From the NCBI RefSeq assembly GCF_017874425.1, contig NZ_JAGGLL010000013.1, forward strand, positions 52,340 through 116,339: DNA of 64,000 bases, written 5' to 3'. How positions within the stretch are numbered: the stretch's first letter is position 1; each line of letters begins with the position of its first letter. The position numbers were made by a program, and so were the translations under genes. The notes under the pieces are model-generated. The model saw only the letters and a list, made by a program, of their open reading frames with translations. It had not been told where the DNA came from and searched no databases. Source of the stretch: Clostridium punense (GTDB lineage: Bacteria; Bacillota; Clostridia; Clostridiales; Clostridiaceae). Below are positions 52,904 to 62,270 of the stretch, piece after piece.

Positions 52904-53623
52904 ATGAATAAAGAAGAATTAGTAGAGCTTATAACCAAGGAGGTTATGGCAAGACTAAAAGAAATGTTAAGTAGTAAGGAGTGTTTCACTGATAAAAAGA
53001 AGGTGTTAATCCTTGAGAAAGCTGAGGATTTATGCCCAGTTCTTTCTGGAGCACTAAGAGATAATAACTACCTTGTAGACTCCATAGACAATATGGAAGC
53101 TTTAGAGTGTTATGAAGGTATAGTTCTTCAAAATATATCACCTAAAGAGTTAGCTAATTTAGCTAATGGCATAGGCGGTTCTGTAAAGGAAACTGTATTT
53201 ACTGATGTTATTCTAAGAGGAAAAAAAGTATTCGCAATGAAAAAAGGTTTAGAATACCAAAATTTTGGGACAACAGCTAATAAACAATTCTTTAATTTAT
53301 TCAAAACCTATGAAGAAAAATTAAAGTCCTATGGAGTTGTTTATGTAGGACTAAAGGAACTTTTAAGTGAAATTGATGGTGCAAAATACGAAGTAGAAGA
53401 AAAAGTTTCTAAATTAAAAGATAATATGGAAGAAAAAGCTTATAGAGAAACTAATGAAGTAGAGTTTGTGGATTTAACGAAGAAGAAGCTAATTTCTGAA
53501 GTGGAGCTAAGAAATATTTATAAAAACGGAATAAATAAAGTTTTGGTTTCTAAAAAATCCATAGTAACACCTTTAGCCATGGATTATGCAAGAGTTTCAA
53601 AGGTACAAATTATAAAACAATAA
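52904..53623 (+). CDS. Ethanolamine utilisation protein of unknown function (TIGR02536-like)
   Basis: 239 residues. Begins with an amphipathic helix (KEELVELITKEVMARLKEML) typical of encapsulation peptides; the centre has a Rossmann-like VLILEKAEDLCPVLSGAL, and the end LVSKKSIVTPLAMDYARVSK resembles the C-terminal microcompartment motif shared with other eut/pdu accessory proteins. It matches the eut hypothetical family found only in Firmicute eut loci. Probable luminal protein; activity unknown. Start after AAGGGGAAGATAAA. Confidence 0.85.
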   Translation: MNKEELVELITKEVMARLKEMLSSKECFTDKKKVLILEKAEDLCPVLSGALRDNNYLVDSIDNMEALECYEGIVLQNISPKELANLANGIGGSVKETVFTDVILRGKKVFAMKKGLEYQNFGTTANKQFFNLFKTYEEKLKSYGVVYVGLKELLSEIDGAKYEVEEKVSKLKDNMEEKAYRETNEVEFVDLTKKKLISEVELRNIYKNGINKVLVSKKSIVTPLAMDYARVSKVQIIKQ

Positions 53624-53651
53624 TAATTCACGAGAGGTAAGGTCTATAATT

Positions 53652-53924
53652 ATGATAGTAGGAGAAGTTGTAGGGAATTTATGGGCTACTAGAAAAGATG
53701 AAGGTCTAAATGGCTTGAAATTTTTAGTGGTAAGAAAATTAGATTATAAGGGCCGAAAGACTGAAGAAGCAATTGTTGCAGCAGATAGTGTTGGTGCTGG
53801 AATTGGAGATCAAGTTTTAATTGTAGGTGGAAGCTCAGCAAGAGTTAACTTAGGAGATAATAAAAAAGTTCCTGTGGATGCAACCATAGTTGGAATTGTG
53901 GATTCTTTAGAATTACAAGATTAA
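53652..53924 (+). CDS. eutN: Pentameric vertex protein EutN (BMV)
   Basis: 90 residues of the EutN/CcmL family: MIVGEVVGNLWATRKDEGLN, KFLVVRKLD, VAADSVGAGIGDQVLIVGGSSAR and the closing VDATIVGIVDSLE. Pentamers cap the vertices of the polyhedral shell. Start after GAGAGGTAAGG; 28 bases after the preceding gene. Confidence 0.96.
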   Translation: MIVGEVVGNLWATRKDEGLNGLKFLVVRKLDYKGRKTEEAIVAADSVGAGIGDQVLIVGGSSARVNLGDNKKVPVDATIVGIVDSLELQD

Positions 53925-53945
53925 TTAAAGCGCAGGTGATATTCA

Positions 53946-54488
53946 ATGTTAAAATCTTTAGGGATTATGGAGTTTAGCAGTATAGCTAAGGGAATAGAAA
54001 CAGGAGATAAAATGCTTAAGGCTGCTACAGTTGAAATATTAATGTTAAGGCATATTTGTCCAGGAAAGTTTATGATAATCCTTACTGGAGAAATAGGAGA
54101 TGTCACTGAAGCTGTTAACTCTGTAGTAGTTAAAGATAAAGAAAAAATTGTTGAAAGTACAGTGATTTCTAATGCCCATGAGGATTTAATATCATCTTTA
54201 AGAAAAAGAGCACCCTTTCAGTGTACTGAAGCTATTGGAGTCTTTGAGACTGCCACAGTTACTTCATCAATGATTGCATTAGACTTAGCGTTAAAGTCAG
54301 CTTCAGTTAGGTTAATTAAAGTTGTTCTTGGCAATGGCATAGGTGGTAAATCCTATTTTGTAATAAGTGGTTCTGTGAGCAGTGTGGAAGAAGCTATTAA
54401 AATAGCTGAAAACTCTATTAGCTCCAAAAAGGTTATATACAAAACTATAATTCCTTCTCCTAGTAAAGACATTATTAATAACTTATAG
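53946..54488 (+). CDS. PduT-like double-BMC shell protein with Fe-S cysteine
   Basis: 180 residues made of two BMC domains (SLGIMEFSSIAKGIETGDKM and AIGVFETATVTSSMIALDLA). In the first, Cys38 sits in RHICPGKF, the position and context of the PduT cysteine that binds a [4Fe-4S] cluster at the centre of the trimer. It could carry electrons through the shell. This subunit is not part of the classical enteric eut operon. 21 bases after eutN. Confidence 0.9.
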   Translation: MLKSLGIMEFSSIAKGIETGDKMLKAATVEILMLRHICPGKFMIILTGEIGDVTEAVNSVVVKDKEKIVESTVISNAHEDLISSLRKRAPFQCTEAIGVFETATVTSSMIALDLALKSASVRLIKVVLGNGIGGKSYFVISGSVSSVEEAIKIAENSISSKKVIYKTIIPSPSKDIINNL

Positions 54489-54532
54489 GGAATTTTATAT
54501 AGCTAGTAATTTATATGTAAAATATATTTGTC

Positions 54533-54590
54533 TCAGTGAAAGGGTTTACTTCCTTACTTAATCAAGGGGGGAAGTAACCCATCACACTGA
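54533..54590 (+). promoter_or_regulatory. Intercistronic stem-loop before eutH
   Basis: TCAGTG (54533-54538) with CACTGA (54585-54590), and inside it GGGTTTACTTCC with GGAAGTAACCC, form a long imperfect stem. It is followed by A residues, not T, so it is not a terminator; a processing or stability element is likely. Confidence 0.5.
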
Positions 54591-54638
54591 AAAAATCTAG
54601 AATATGTAATAAATTTAGAAAGAAAAGAGGATAGAAAA

Positions 54639-55721
54639 ATGAGTATAAATGAAATTATTATATACATCATGGTACTATTCATGGTAATAGGTGCCGTAGA
54701 CAAAATACTTGGTAACAAATTTGGTTATGGAGAAAAATTTGAAGAAGGTATCATGGCTATGGGTGCTTTAACTATTGCCATGGTTGGAATCATATCTTTT
54801 GCTCCAGTTTTAGCTAACGTATTGAAACCAATAGTTGTACCAGTTTACAAAGCTCTTGGAGCAGACCCTTCGATGTTTGCAACAACCTTACTTGCTTGTG
54901 ACATGGGTGGTTACCAGTTAGCTCAACAGCTTGCTGAAAACCAAAGTGTTGCACCTTTTGCAGGATTAATTTTAGGATCAATGATGGGACCTACTATAGT
55001 ATTTACAATTCCAGTAGCTCTTGGAATAATTGAAAAAGAAGATCAAAAATTCCTTGCTAAAGGAGTTTTAGCTGGTATGATTACAATTCCACTAGGATCT
55101 TTTGTTGGTGGATTGGTAGCAGGATTACCAGCACTATTAGTACTAAAAAACTTAACTCCAATTATACTTTTCGCAGTGCTTATTGCTCTTGGATTAAAAT
55201 TTGCACCAGAAAAAATTATAAAAGGCTTTACTTATTTTGGTAAGTTTGTTACAGCAGTAATAACTGTTGGACTTGCAGCTATAATAATAGAAACTCTTAC
55301 AGGTTTTGTAGTTATTCCTGGAATGGCTCCAATTAGTGAGGGAATAAGTGTAGTAGGAAGCATTGCTATAGTTCTTGCTGGTGCTTACCCGTTAGTACAC
55401 TTCATTACAAAGGTATTCCAAAAACCTCTTATGAAACTTGGTTCTCTTTTAGGTATAGGAGAAGTTGCAGCAGCTGGAATGATAGCTACTTTGGCAAACA
55501 ACATTCCAATGTTTGGTATGATGAAAGACATGGATGAAAGAGGAAAAATCATCAACGTAGCTTTTGCTGTAAGTGCTGCCTTTGTATTTGGTGATCACTT
55601 AGGTTTTGCAGCTGGAGTTAATAAAGAAATGATTGCTGCTATGGTAGTAGGTAAATTAGTTGCAGGAGCTACAGCAGTTGCGGTGGCTTGCTTAATTACT
55701 CCAAAAGCAAAGAAAGCTTAA
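54639..55721 (+). CDS. eutH: Ethanolamine permease EutH
   Basis: 360 residues, about 10-11 membrane helices. Family blocks: ILGNKFGYGEKFEEGIMAMG, ACDMGGYQLAQQLAENQSVA, MGPTIVFTIPVALGI and NNIPMFGMMKDMDERGKI. Imports ethanolamine when it is scarce or protonated at low pH. Start after AAAGAGGATAGAAAA. It follows the shell genes after a stem-loop, so its mRNA level could be set separately. Confidence 0.96.
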   Translation: MSINEIIIYIMVLFMVIGAVDKILGNKFGYGEKFEEGIMAMGALTIAMVGIISFAPVLANVLKPIVVPVYKALGADPSMFATTLLACDMGGYQLAQQLAENQSVAPFAGLILGSMMGPTIVFTIPVALGIIEKEDQKFLAKGVLAGMITIPLGSFVGGLVAGLPALLVLKNLTPIILFAVLIALGLKFAPEKIIKGFTYFGKFVTAVITVGLAAIIIETLTGFVVIPGMAPISEGISVVGSIAIVLAGAYPLVHFITKVFQKPLMKLGSLLGIGEVAAAGMIATLANNIPMFGMMKDMDERGKIINVAFAVSAAFVFGDHLGFAAGVNKEMIAAMVVGKLVAGATAVAVACLITPKAKKA

Positions 55722-55821
55722 GTGTTTAAAACCAATGGGAGAATAAAGTAAAAACTTAGGTACAATATCTAAATTCAAATATAAATTGAGTACAAATAAT
55801 CTTAATTTAGGAGATGTCACA

Positions 55822-56274
55822 ATGGAAAATATAAATGAACAATTAATAGAAGAAATTATAAGAAAAATAATAAATGAAAAAATAGGACAAACTACTCCAG
55901 AGTTTGAAAAGCAAGTTGACCCAAGTGGAATTATGGCTATAAAAACAAGTACAGTAAAGCCAGAGAAGTTTGATACAGGAAAAGAAGGGGACAAGGTTCT
56001 TTTAAAGGATGTATTAACTCTTGAAGAAAGTCCAAGACTTGGTTGTGGAATAATGGAAATGGAAGAAACAAGCTTTGCATGGACTTTAAAGTATGATGAA
56101 GTAGACTATGTAATAGAAGGAACTTTAGAAATTGATATAGATGGAAGAAAAGTAGTAGGACATAAAGGTGACATAATATTTATTCCTAAAAACTCCTCAA
56201 TTAATTTTACTGTTCCAAACTATGCTAAATTTATGTATGTAACTTACCCAGCAAACTGGGCTGAGTTAGAATAA
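55822..56274 (+). CDS. eutQ: Ethanolamine utilisation protein EutQ (cupin, acetate kinase)
   Basis: 150 residues from the ATG at 55822, which follows TAGGAG; the frame to 55786 has no ribosome site. N-terminal amphipathic helix (NINEQLIEEIIRKIINEKIG), then a cupin barrel (SFAWTLKYDEVDYVIEGTLE, VGHKGDIIFIPKNSSINFTV). EutQ proteins have acetate kinase activity, making ATP from acetyl phosphate, and help compartment assembly. Last gene of the eut cluster; a terminator follows. Confidence 0.94.
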   Translation: MENINEQLIEEIIRKIINEKIGQTTPEFEKQVDPSGIMAIKTSTVKPEKFDTGKEGDKVLLKDVLTLEESPRLGCGIMEMEETSFAWTLKYDEVDYVIEGTLEIDIDGRKVVGHKGDIIFIPKNSSINFTVPNYAKFMYVTYPANWAELE

Positions 56275-56322
56275 AATCAATAATCTCAAACAACCTTAGA
56301 CAACCTTAGATAAACTATTAAG

Positions 56323-56352
56323 AAGAGGTAAGAGAAATCTTGCCTCTTTTTA
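56323..56352 (+). terminator. Intrinsic terminator at the end of the eut cluster
   Basis: AAGAGGTAAGA (56323-56333) and TCTTGCCTCTT (56338-56348) form an 11-bp stem with one wobble, a GAAA tetraloop side and a T run. Confidence 0.85.
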
Positions 56353-56385
56353 GTGCGTTAGTAGAAATAGTAGGAGGAGAATATT

Positions 56386-58437
56386 ATGAAACTAAAAAGT
56401 ATTAAGACGAAAACTTTAGCCTTTATACTTCCAGTTATCTTAGTAGCACTAATAACCTTGACCGGTATAAGTTACTTAAGTTCTAAGGCTATAATAAATG
56501 ATGAAATTAAAGGGAAGATGTTTAACCAACTTAATTCTAATATTGAAGAGATAAAAAAGAAACTCTTTATTCATGGACAAATAACAGAGTCTTTAGCAGA
56601 AATGGTGGAAGCATCCTACAAAGTTTTACCTGAGAAAAATTATGAGAATCTATTAGTAAAACTTCCAGCAACTAATGAAGAAACCTTAGGTGCAGGAATT
56701 TGGTTTGAGCCATATAAGTTTAGTACTAATAATCAGTTTAAAGGTCTTTATGCCTATAAGGAAGGCAGTGAGGTGAAATACACTGACGAGTATAGTACTG
56801 GACAACATAATTATTTTGAAGAACCTTGGTATAAAATTGGAGTTGGTAGTAAAAATCAGCTTGAATGGTCCAATCCTTATGTAGATGCAGTTACTAAAAT
56901 AAGTATGATAACGTCCACAAGCCCAATACAGGATGAGAATAATAGTTTTTTAGGGGTAGTTACTTCAGATATTAGCCTAGCAACTATTCAAGAGATGGTA
57001 AAAAATATTAAGGTCGGAAATAGTGGAAGGGCCTTTTTAATTGACAATACTGGACTTTATATTGCAGATAAAGATGAAAAGAAAAATATGATAAAGAAAA
57101 TTACTGAAGAAGAAAACAAAAGTCTAGCTAGTTTAGGAAAGGAAATGCTAGAGAAGAAGAATGGAGAGTACGTACTTACAGATGAGAATGGTAAGAATAA
57201 TGTGTACTACATTGACATACCTGAAGTGGGGTGGGCTATGGGAATTACTATTCCGCAAAGTGAGTTATACTCTCCAGTGGATTCTCTGTTATCTAAGCTA
57301 ATAGTATTAACTATTAGTACAATAATTGTATCTATAGTAGTAGTACTACTATTTACTAATTATCTAACCAAAAATATCAGCAAAGTGAATAAATTTGCTA
57401 TGACCATTGCTGAAGGCGATTTAACTGAAACCCTTGTTATAAAATCTCAAGATGAATTAGGACAAATGGCAGTAAACTTAAACAAAATGAGTGATAACTT
57501 AAAAAGCATTATAAAGGTGATTTCTGAGAATTCTCAGGACATGAGTGCTACCAGTGAAGAATTATCTGCAACAGTAGATGAAATGGCAGGAAGAATTAGT
57601 GCTATAAGCAGGTCCACAAATGAAATTTTAAACAGTTCTCAAGAGGCAAGTGCTGCTGCACAGGAAGTGACTGCTTCTGTAGAAGAGGTAAATTCAAGCA
57701 TTCATGTACTTTCGGGAAAGGCAGTGGATGGAAGCTTAGAGGCCAAAGAAATTAGTAATAGAGCCAATGAGGTGAGTATTAAGGCAGAAAAATCAAGTGA
57801 TGAAACTCAAGCAATTTATAGAGATAAGGAAGAGAACATAGTTAGTGCCATTGAACAAGTGAAAGTAGTAAGTGAAATAGTGGAAATGGCAGAAACTATT
57901 GCTAATATTTCTAAACAAACTAATCTATTGGCATTAAATGCAGCAATTGAAGCTGCTAGAGCAGGGGAAAGTGGAAAGGGTTTTGCAGTGGTAGCTGAAG
58001 AAGTAAGAAGGCTAGCAGAGCAATCAGCAAATGCTGTAGTAAATATAAAAGGTACCATTGGAAAGGTTCAAGAGGCTTTTGAAAATCTTAGCGAGAATTC
58101 TTCTGGTATACTTAGTTTTATTGATGAGAATGTAATAAAGGATTATGAACTCCTAGTGAAAGTTGGAAAACGATATAATGAGGATGCAGAGTTTGTAAGC
58201 TCTATGTCAGAAAATATTGCAGCTATGTCCGAGGAAATAACTGCCACAGTAAATCAAATTGGAGAAGCCATTGAAAGCATGGCTCAAACAGCACAAGTAT
58301 CTGCAGAAAACACTAGTGAAATCTTAAGTAGTATCACTGAAACTTCCCATGGTATGGAGCAAATATCAAAAGCAGCAGAAAATCAAGCTAATCTAGCTCA
58401 AAAGCTTAATGAAATGATAGGTCAGTTTAAAGTCTAA
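56386..58437 (+). CDS. Methyl-accepting chemotaxis protein, tandem copy 1
   Basis: 683 residues: N-terminal membrane helix (about 10-30), dCache_1 sensor (about 35-280; PWYK and NPYVD motifs), second membrane helix (about 290-315), HAMP, and a signalling coiled coil with [16 protein letters not shown]. The sensor lacks the arginine of the amino-acid motif seen in the receptor at 129, so the ligand differs. It begins 111 bases after eutQ behind GGAGGAG. Position suggests a link to ethanolamine or its products, by inference only. Confidence 0.94.
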   Translation: MKLKSIKTKTLAFILPVILVALITLTGISYLSSKAIINDEIKGKMFNQLNSNIEEIKKKLFIHGQITESLAEMVEASYKVLPEKNYENLLVKLPATNEETLGAGIWFEPYKFSTNNQFKGLYAYKEGSEVKYTDEYSTGQHNYFEEPWYKIGVGSKNQLEWSNPYVDAVTKISMITSTSPIQDENNSFLGVVTSDISLATIQEMVKNIKVGNSGRAFLIDNTGLYIADKDEKKNMIKKITEEENKSLASLGKEMLEKKNGEYVLTDENGKNNVYYIDIPEVGWAMGITIPQSELYSPVDSLLSKLIVLTISTIIVSIVVVLLFTNYLTKNISKVNKFAMTIAEGDLTETLVIKSQDELGQMAVNLNKMSDNLKSIIKVISENSQDMSATSEELSATVDEMAGRISAISRSTNEILNSSQEASAAAQEVTASVEEVNSSIHVLSGKAVDGSLEAKEISNRANEVSIKAEKSSDETQAIYRDKEENIVSAIEQVKVVSEIVEMAETIANISKQTNLLALNAAIEAARAGESGKGFAVVAEEVRRLAEQSANAVVNIKGTIGKVQEAFENLSENSSGILSFIDENVIKDYELLVKVGKRYNEDAEFVSSMSENIAAMSEEITATVNQIGEAIESMAQTAQVSAENTSEILSSITETSHGMEQISKAAENQANLAQKLNEMIGQFKV

Positions 58438-58533
58438 ATTTATAATGGTTTCTAATTCTTTTTAGGATTTATAATTTAAGAGTAACCTTTTAGAATTAAT
58501 ATATTTTTACCACTAAAATTAGATTTAATAATT

Positions 58534-58584
58534 AAATTCAAACTCTAAGATTCATAATAGAATTTTGGAGTTTGAATTTTTATA
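58534..58584 (+). terminator. Intrinsic terminator
   Basis: AAATTCAAACTC (58534-58545) and GAGTTTGAATTT (58568-58579) form a perfect 12-bp stem with further inner pairing and a TTTAT tail. Confidence 0.8.
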
Positions 58585-58811
58585 CAATGAATTGAATTTG
58601 TATTTTGAAGGTATTAGCATTTCAGATTTAAAAAGTCTTAGAGGATATTGGAAATATAGCATAGTGGTCGAAAGGAAGAAAAATAGCCTTGGGATGTAGT
58701 GTGTTATGCAATGATGTAAAATATGTAAAAATAATTAATAGCAAAAGTTAATATGCAAACTATGTTAAGTGAAAAATGAATAAAATACACAAAAATATTC
58801 ATAAAAAGGTG

Positions 58812-58838
58812 TAAACTGTTGACGATTTTGGTCGAATA
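58812..58838 (+). promoter_or_regulatory. Possible sigma-D (flagellar) promoter
   Basis: TAAA (58812-58815), 15-nt spacer and GTCGAATA (58831-58838) resemble the TAAA-N15-GCCGATAA motif of motility and chemotaxis genes. It is 144 bases before the receptor start, somewhat far. Confidence 0.35.
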
Positions 58839-58981
58839 TAAAGTTATGAGGATTTAATATGAGTATATAAACTAGTTACATAGCTATGGTTTTATTTTAA
58901 ACTCATAACTAGAAATTTTATTAAGAGTAAAAACTTAATCTAAATTAAGTTGGATATATGAATTAATAGGAGGGAAATGCC

Positions 58982-61033
58982 ATGAAATTAAAGAGTATCA
59001 AAATAAAAACTTTAACTTTTATACTTCCAGTTATCCTATTGTCCTTGGTGACTTTAACAAGTATAAGTTACTTAAGCTCTAAGGCCATAATTAATGAGGA
59101 AATTAAAACGAAAATGGTAAATCAACTTACAGCAAATATTGAAGGCATAAGAAAAAATTTATTTAGACATGGACAAATTGCAGAAGTTCTTGCTGAAGTA
59201 GTGGAAGCATCTCAAGGGGCACTTCCAGAAAAGAATTACCAAGATATACTTGTTAAAGTGCCAGCTACAAATGATGAAACCTTAGGAGCAGGGATATGGT
59301 TTGAACCTTATAAATTTACTCCACAGGATAAGTTTAAGGGACTTTATGCTTATAAGGATAACGGGACAGTAAAATATACTGATGAATATAACTCAGAAAG
59401 TTATAATTATTTTCAGGAGCCTTGGTATAAGAGTGCTGTAGGCAGTAAAAATGATATTCTTTGGTCTAAGGCCTATATGGATCCAGTTACTAAGATAAGT
59501 ATGATAACCAGCACAAGTCCAATGTATGATGCTAATAATAGCTTCATAGGTGTTGTAACCTCAGATATAAATATCTCAACTATCCAAGACATGATAAAAA
59601 ATATAAAAGTCGGTAACAGTGGGAGAGCCTTTTTGATTGATGATACTGGGCTTTATATTGCAGATAAAGATGAAAAGAAGAATATGATAAAGAAAATTAC
59701 TGAAGAGCAAAATGAAAGCTTAGCTAGTTTAGGAAAAGATATGTTAGAGAAGAAAAAGGGTGAATATGTACTTACTGACGAAAACGGTAAAAATAACGTA
59801 TACTACATTGATATACCAGAAGTAGGCTGGACTATGGGGATTACAATTCCTCAAAGTGAATTATACTCTCCAGTAACTTCACTATTATATAAACTTATAA
59901 CCTTAGCTATTGGTACAATAGTACTTGCTATAGTTGCAGTTTTATTGTTCACAACTTACCTTACAAAAAATATCAGCAAGGTAAATAAATTTGCAATGGC
60001 CATAGCTGAGGGAGATTTAACTGAAACCCTTGTTATAAACTCTCAAGATGAATTAGGACAAATGTCGGGAAACCTAAACAAAATGAGTGATAACTTAAAA
60101 AATATTATAAAGGTGATTTCAGAAAACTCTCAGGACATGAGTGCTACCAGTGAAGAACTATCTGCAACAGTAGATGAAATGGCAGGAAGGATTAACGCTA
60201 TAAGTAGTTCTACCAATGAAATTTTAAATAGTTCTCAGGAAGCTAGTGCTGCTGCGGAGGAAATAACCGCATCTGTAGAGGAAGTAAATTCCAGTATTCA
60301 AGTGCTTTCAGGAAAGGCAACAGAGGGAAGTTTAGAATCTAAAGAAATCAGCAATAGGGCTAATAAAGTTAGTGTTAGGGCACAAGACTCTAATGCTAAA
60401 GCACATGTTATTTATAAAGAGAAGGAAGAGAATATAGTTAAAGCAATTGAACAAGTGAAAGTAGTTAGTGAAATAGTTGAAATGGCAGAAACTATTGCTA
60501 ATATATCTAAGCAAACAAATTTACTAGCACTAAATGCAGCAATTGAAGCCGCTAGAGCAGGAGAAAGCGGCAAAGGCTTTGCTGTAGTTGCAGAAGAAGT
60601 AAGAAAGCTAGCAGAGCAGTCCGCAAGTGCTGTAATTAATATAAAAGCTACTATTGATAAAGTTCAAATTGCCTTTAACAATTTATCTGAAAACTCTTCT
60701 GGAGTTCTCGGATTTATAAATGAAAATGTAATTAAAGACTATGAACTTCTAGTACAAGTAGGACAGCGATACAATGATGATGCAGCCTTTGTAAGTTCTA
60801 TGTCAGAAAATATTGCAGCAATGACGGAGGAAATCACTGCAACAGTGAATCAAATTGGAGAAGCTATTGAAAGTATGGCCTTAACTGCACAGACATCCTC
60901 AGAAAATACTAGTGAAATTTTAAGTAGTATTACTGAAACTGCTAATGGAATGGAGCAAATATCAAAGGCGGCGGAAAATCAAGCTAATTTAGCTCAGAAG
61001 CTTAATGAAATGATAGGTCAGTTTAAGGTTTAG
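58982..61033 (+). CDS. Methyl-accepting chemotaxis protein, tandem copy 2
   Basis: 683 residues, same architecture and exactly the same length as the receptor at 56386, with near-identical signalling domains and a similar but diverged dCache sensor ([20 protein letters not shown]). A gene duplication is clear. AGGAGGG precedes the ATG. It has its own upstream region with a sigma-D-like box and its own terminator, so it is expressed independently of copy 1. Confidence 0.95.
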   Translation: MKLKSIKIKTLTFILPVILLSLVTLTSISYLSSKAIINEEIKTKMVNQLTANIEGIRKNLFRHGQIAEVLAEVVEASQGALPEKNYQDILVKVPATNDETLGAGIWFEPYKFTPQDKFKGLYAYKDNGTVKYTDEYNSESYNYFQEPWYKSAVGSKNDILWSKAYMDPVTKISMITSTSPMYDANNSFIGVVTSDINISTIQDMIKNIKVGNSGRAFLIDDTGLYIADKDEKKNMIKKITEEQNESLASLGKDMLEKKKGEYVLTDENGKNNVYYIDIPEVGWTMGITIPQSELYSPVTSLLYKLITLAIGTIVLAIVAVLLFTTYLTKNISKVNKFAMAIAEGDLTETLVINSQDELGQMSGNLNKMSDNLKNIIKVISENSQDMSATSEELSATVDEMAGRINAISSSTNEILNSSQEASAAAEEITASVEEVNSSIQVLSGKATEGSLESKEISNRANKVSVRAQDSNAKAHVIYKEKEENIVKAIEQVKVVSEIVEMAETIANISKQTNLLALNAAIEAARAGESGKGFAVVAEEVRKLAEQSASAVINIKATIDKVQIAFNNLSENSSGVLGFINENVIKDYELLVQVGQRYNDDAAFVSSMSENIAAMTEEITATVNQIGEAIESMALTAQTSSENTSEILSSITETANGMEQISKAAENQANLAQKLNEMIGQFKV

Positions 61034-61079
61034 TTTACTAATAAGAAATTCCCCTTCTTATTGTATATAAAAGCTTAGA

Positions 61080-61117
61080 AGAATCATGTACAAAGGTACA
61101 TGGTTCTTTTATTTTTC
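61080..61117 (+). terminator. Intrinsic terminator
   Basis: AGAATCATGTAC (61080-61091) and GTACATGGTTCT (61096-61107) form a 12-bp stem with one wobble, then TTTATTTTT. Confidence 0.85.
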
Positions 61118-61181
61118 ATTTAATTTGGCTATAATTAAAGGTAAGTATGGAAGATTGTAGATGATGAAAGGGGAGAAAATC

Positions 61182-61442
61182 ATGGGAGAACTATCTAAAC
61201 TACCCAACATAGGAGAGAAGCTAGAAGCACAACTTGGAGAAGTAGGAATTCATACAATTGAGGCGTTAAAAAAGGTGGGAAGTAAGCAAGCTTGGTTAGA
61301 TATTAGAGCTATAGATAGCTCAGCTTGTATAAATAGGTTATGTGCTTTAGAAGGTGCAATTCAAGAAACTAGGTGGCATAATCTTTCAAGTGAAGTGAAA
61401 GTACAGCTAAAAGAATTTTATAATTCTGTGAAAGAAATTTAG
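61182..61442 (+). CDS. TfoX C-terminal-domain protein
   Basis: 86 residues from the ATG at 61182, preceded by AGGGGAG; two ATGs at 61161/61164 lie before that site. The whole protein is a TfoX/Sxy C-terminal domain (LSKLPNIGEKLEAQLGEVGI, then IDSSACINRLCALEGAIQ), a helix-hairpin-helix-like fold. It stands without the TfoX N-terminal part, as is common in Firmicutes. Role unknown. Confidence 0.88.
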   Translation: MGELSKLPNIGEKLEAQLGEVGIHTIEALKKVGSKQAWLDIRAIDSSACINRLCALEGAIQETRWHNLSSEVKVQLKEFYNSVKEI

Positions 61443-61507
61443 TTATCGTTATATAAGCATAAGTATGGAAATAAAAAATAGGTTGTTAAAACAAACAAAA
61501 AAACCTC

Positions 61508-61536
61508 TTGACAATATTACTAATTAGTAATATATT
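61508..61536 (+). promoter_or_regulatory. MarR promoter with embedded operator 1
   Basis: TTGACA (61508-61513), 17-nt spacer, TATATT (61531-61536). The perfect 20-bp palindrome ATATTACTAATTAGTAATAT occupies 61514-61533, between and over the two hexamers, so repressor binding would block RNA polymerase. The predicted start of transcription falls at or next to the ATG (61543). Confidence 0.85.
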
Positions 61537-61542
61537 TTAAGT

Positions 61543-61989
61543 ATGGATAATAAAAAAATAACTTACGGAGAATTAAGTGATTTAAATTTAAAAACTTTAA
61601 TCGCATTAAGTAGAACTACAAATAATGTTCATAGACAAGAATATAAAACTATCAAAGAGGGAGGATTAACAGTTTCACAATTTTCAGTTCTTGAAGTGTT
61701 ATACCATAAAGGTGATTTGAAAATTCAAGATATAATAGAAAAAACTCTTTCCACTGGTGGAAATATGACGGTGGTTATTGAGAATTTAGTTAAAGATGGA
61801 CTGGTAATCAGGTACAAAGATGAAGAGGATAAGCGAGTAAACCTAATAAGTATTACTGAGAAGGGGAAGGCTATTATTGAGGATATCTTTCCTAAGCATA
61901 TAGAAAATATTAATGATATTTTTAGTACCTTAACAGGTGAAGAAAAGCAAAGCCTTATAGGCTTATTAAAAAAATTATCAGGTGTATAG
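61543..61989 (+). CDS. MarR-family transcriptional repressor
   Basis: 148 residues. Winged helix with LTVSQFSVLEVLYHKGDLKI, recognition-helix region STGGNMTVVIENLVKDGLVI and the wing DEEDKRVNLISITEKG. Probably autoregulated through the palindrome in its own promoter and controlling the pirin gene through the second copy. The ATG at 61543 has no ribosome site and lies about 7 bases after the -10, so the message is likely leaderless. The cysteine-free sequence argues against thiol sensing. Confidence 0.92.
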   Translation: MDNKKITYGELSDLNLKTLIALSRTTNNVHRQEYKTIKEGGLTVSQFSVLEVLYHKGDLKIQDIIEKTLSTGGNMTVVIENLVKDGLVIRYKDEEDKRVNLISITEKGKAIIEDIFPKHIENINDIFSTLTGEEKQSLIGLLKKLSGV

Positions 61990-62010
61990 GAGAATACACC
62001 ATAATTTTTA
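61981..62010 (+). terminator. Intrinsic terminator overlapping the MarR stop
   Basis: GGTGTAT (61981-61987) and ATACACC (61994-62000) form a short stem spanning the stop codon, followed by ATAATTTTTA. Confidence 0.65.
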
Positions 62011-62015
62011 ATAAT

Positions 62016-62035
62016 ATATTACTAATTAGTAATAT
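62016..62035. promoter_or_regulatory. MarR operator 2, upstream of pirin
   Basis: Second exact copy of ATATTACTAATTAGTAATAT, symmetric over 22 bp here (62015-62036), 236 bases before the pirin start. Same site as in the MarR promoter. Confidence 0.8.
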
Positions 62036-62270
62036 ACTTAATAGAGATAGAACCTTAATAAGTTGAATGACGCAGCAGTTGAAATTGGCGGAGTATTTTA
62101 CAGGTCAATTATAGGTTAATATGAGGAAAAATTAATTATATTAATGACGAATTTTATTCATGATGAATACAACCCATTATAGAAAACATTAAGGAATTAA
62201 GGTAAGGTTGTAAGTTCAAGTAAGTAAGTAATTTAGGTTTATGTAACAATTATGAACAGGAGGGAAAAAT

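Larger units (their letters stand above)
58438..58981. other. Intergenic region between the tandem chemoreceptors
   Basis: 544 bases with the terminator at 58534-58582 and a possible sigma-D-type promoter at 58812-58838. The remainder is AT-rich. No gene. Confidence 0.6.
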
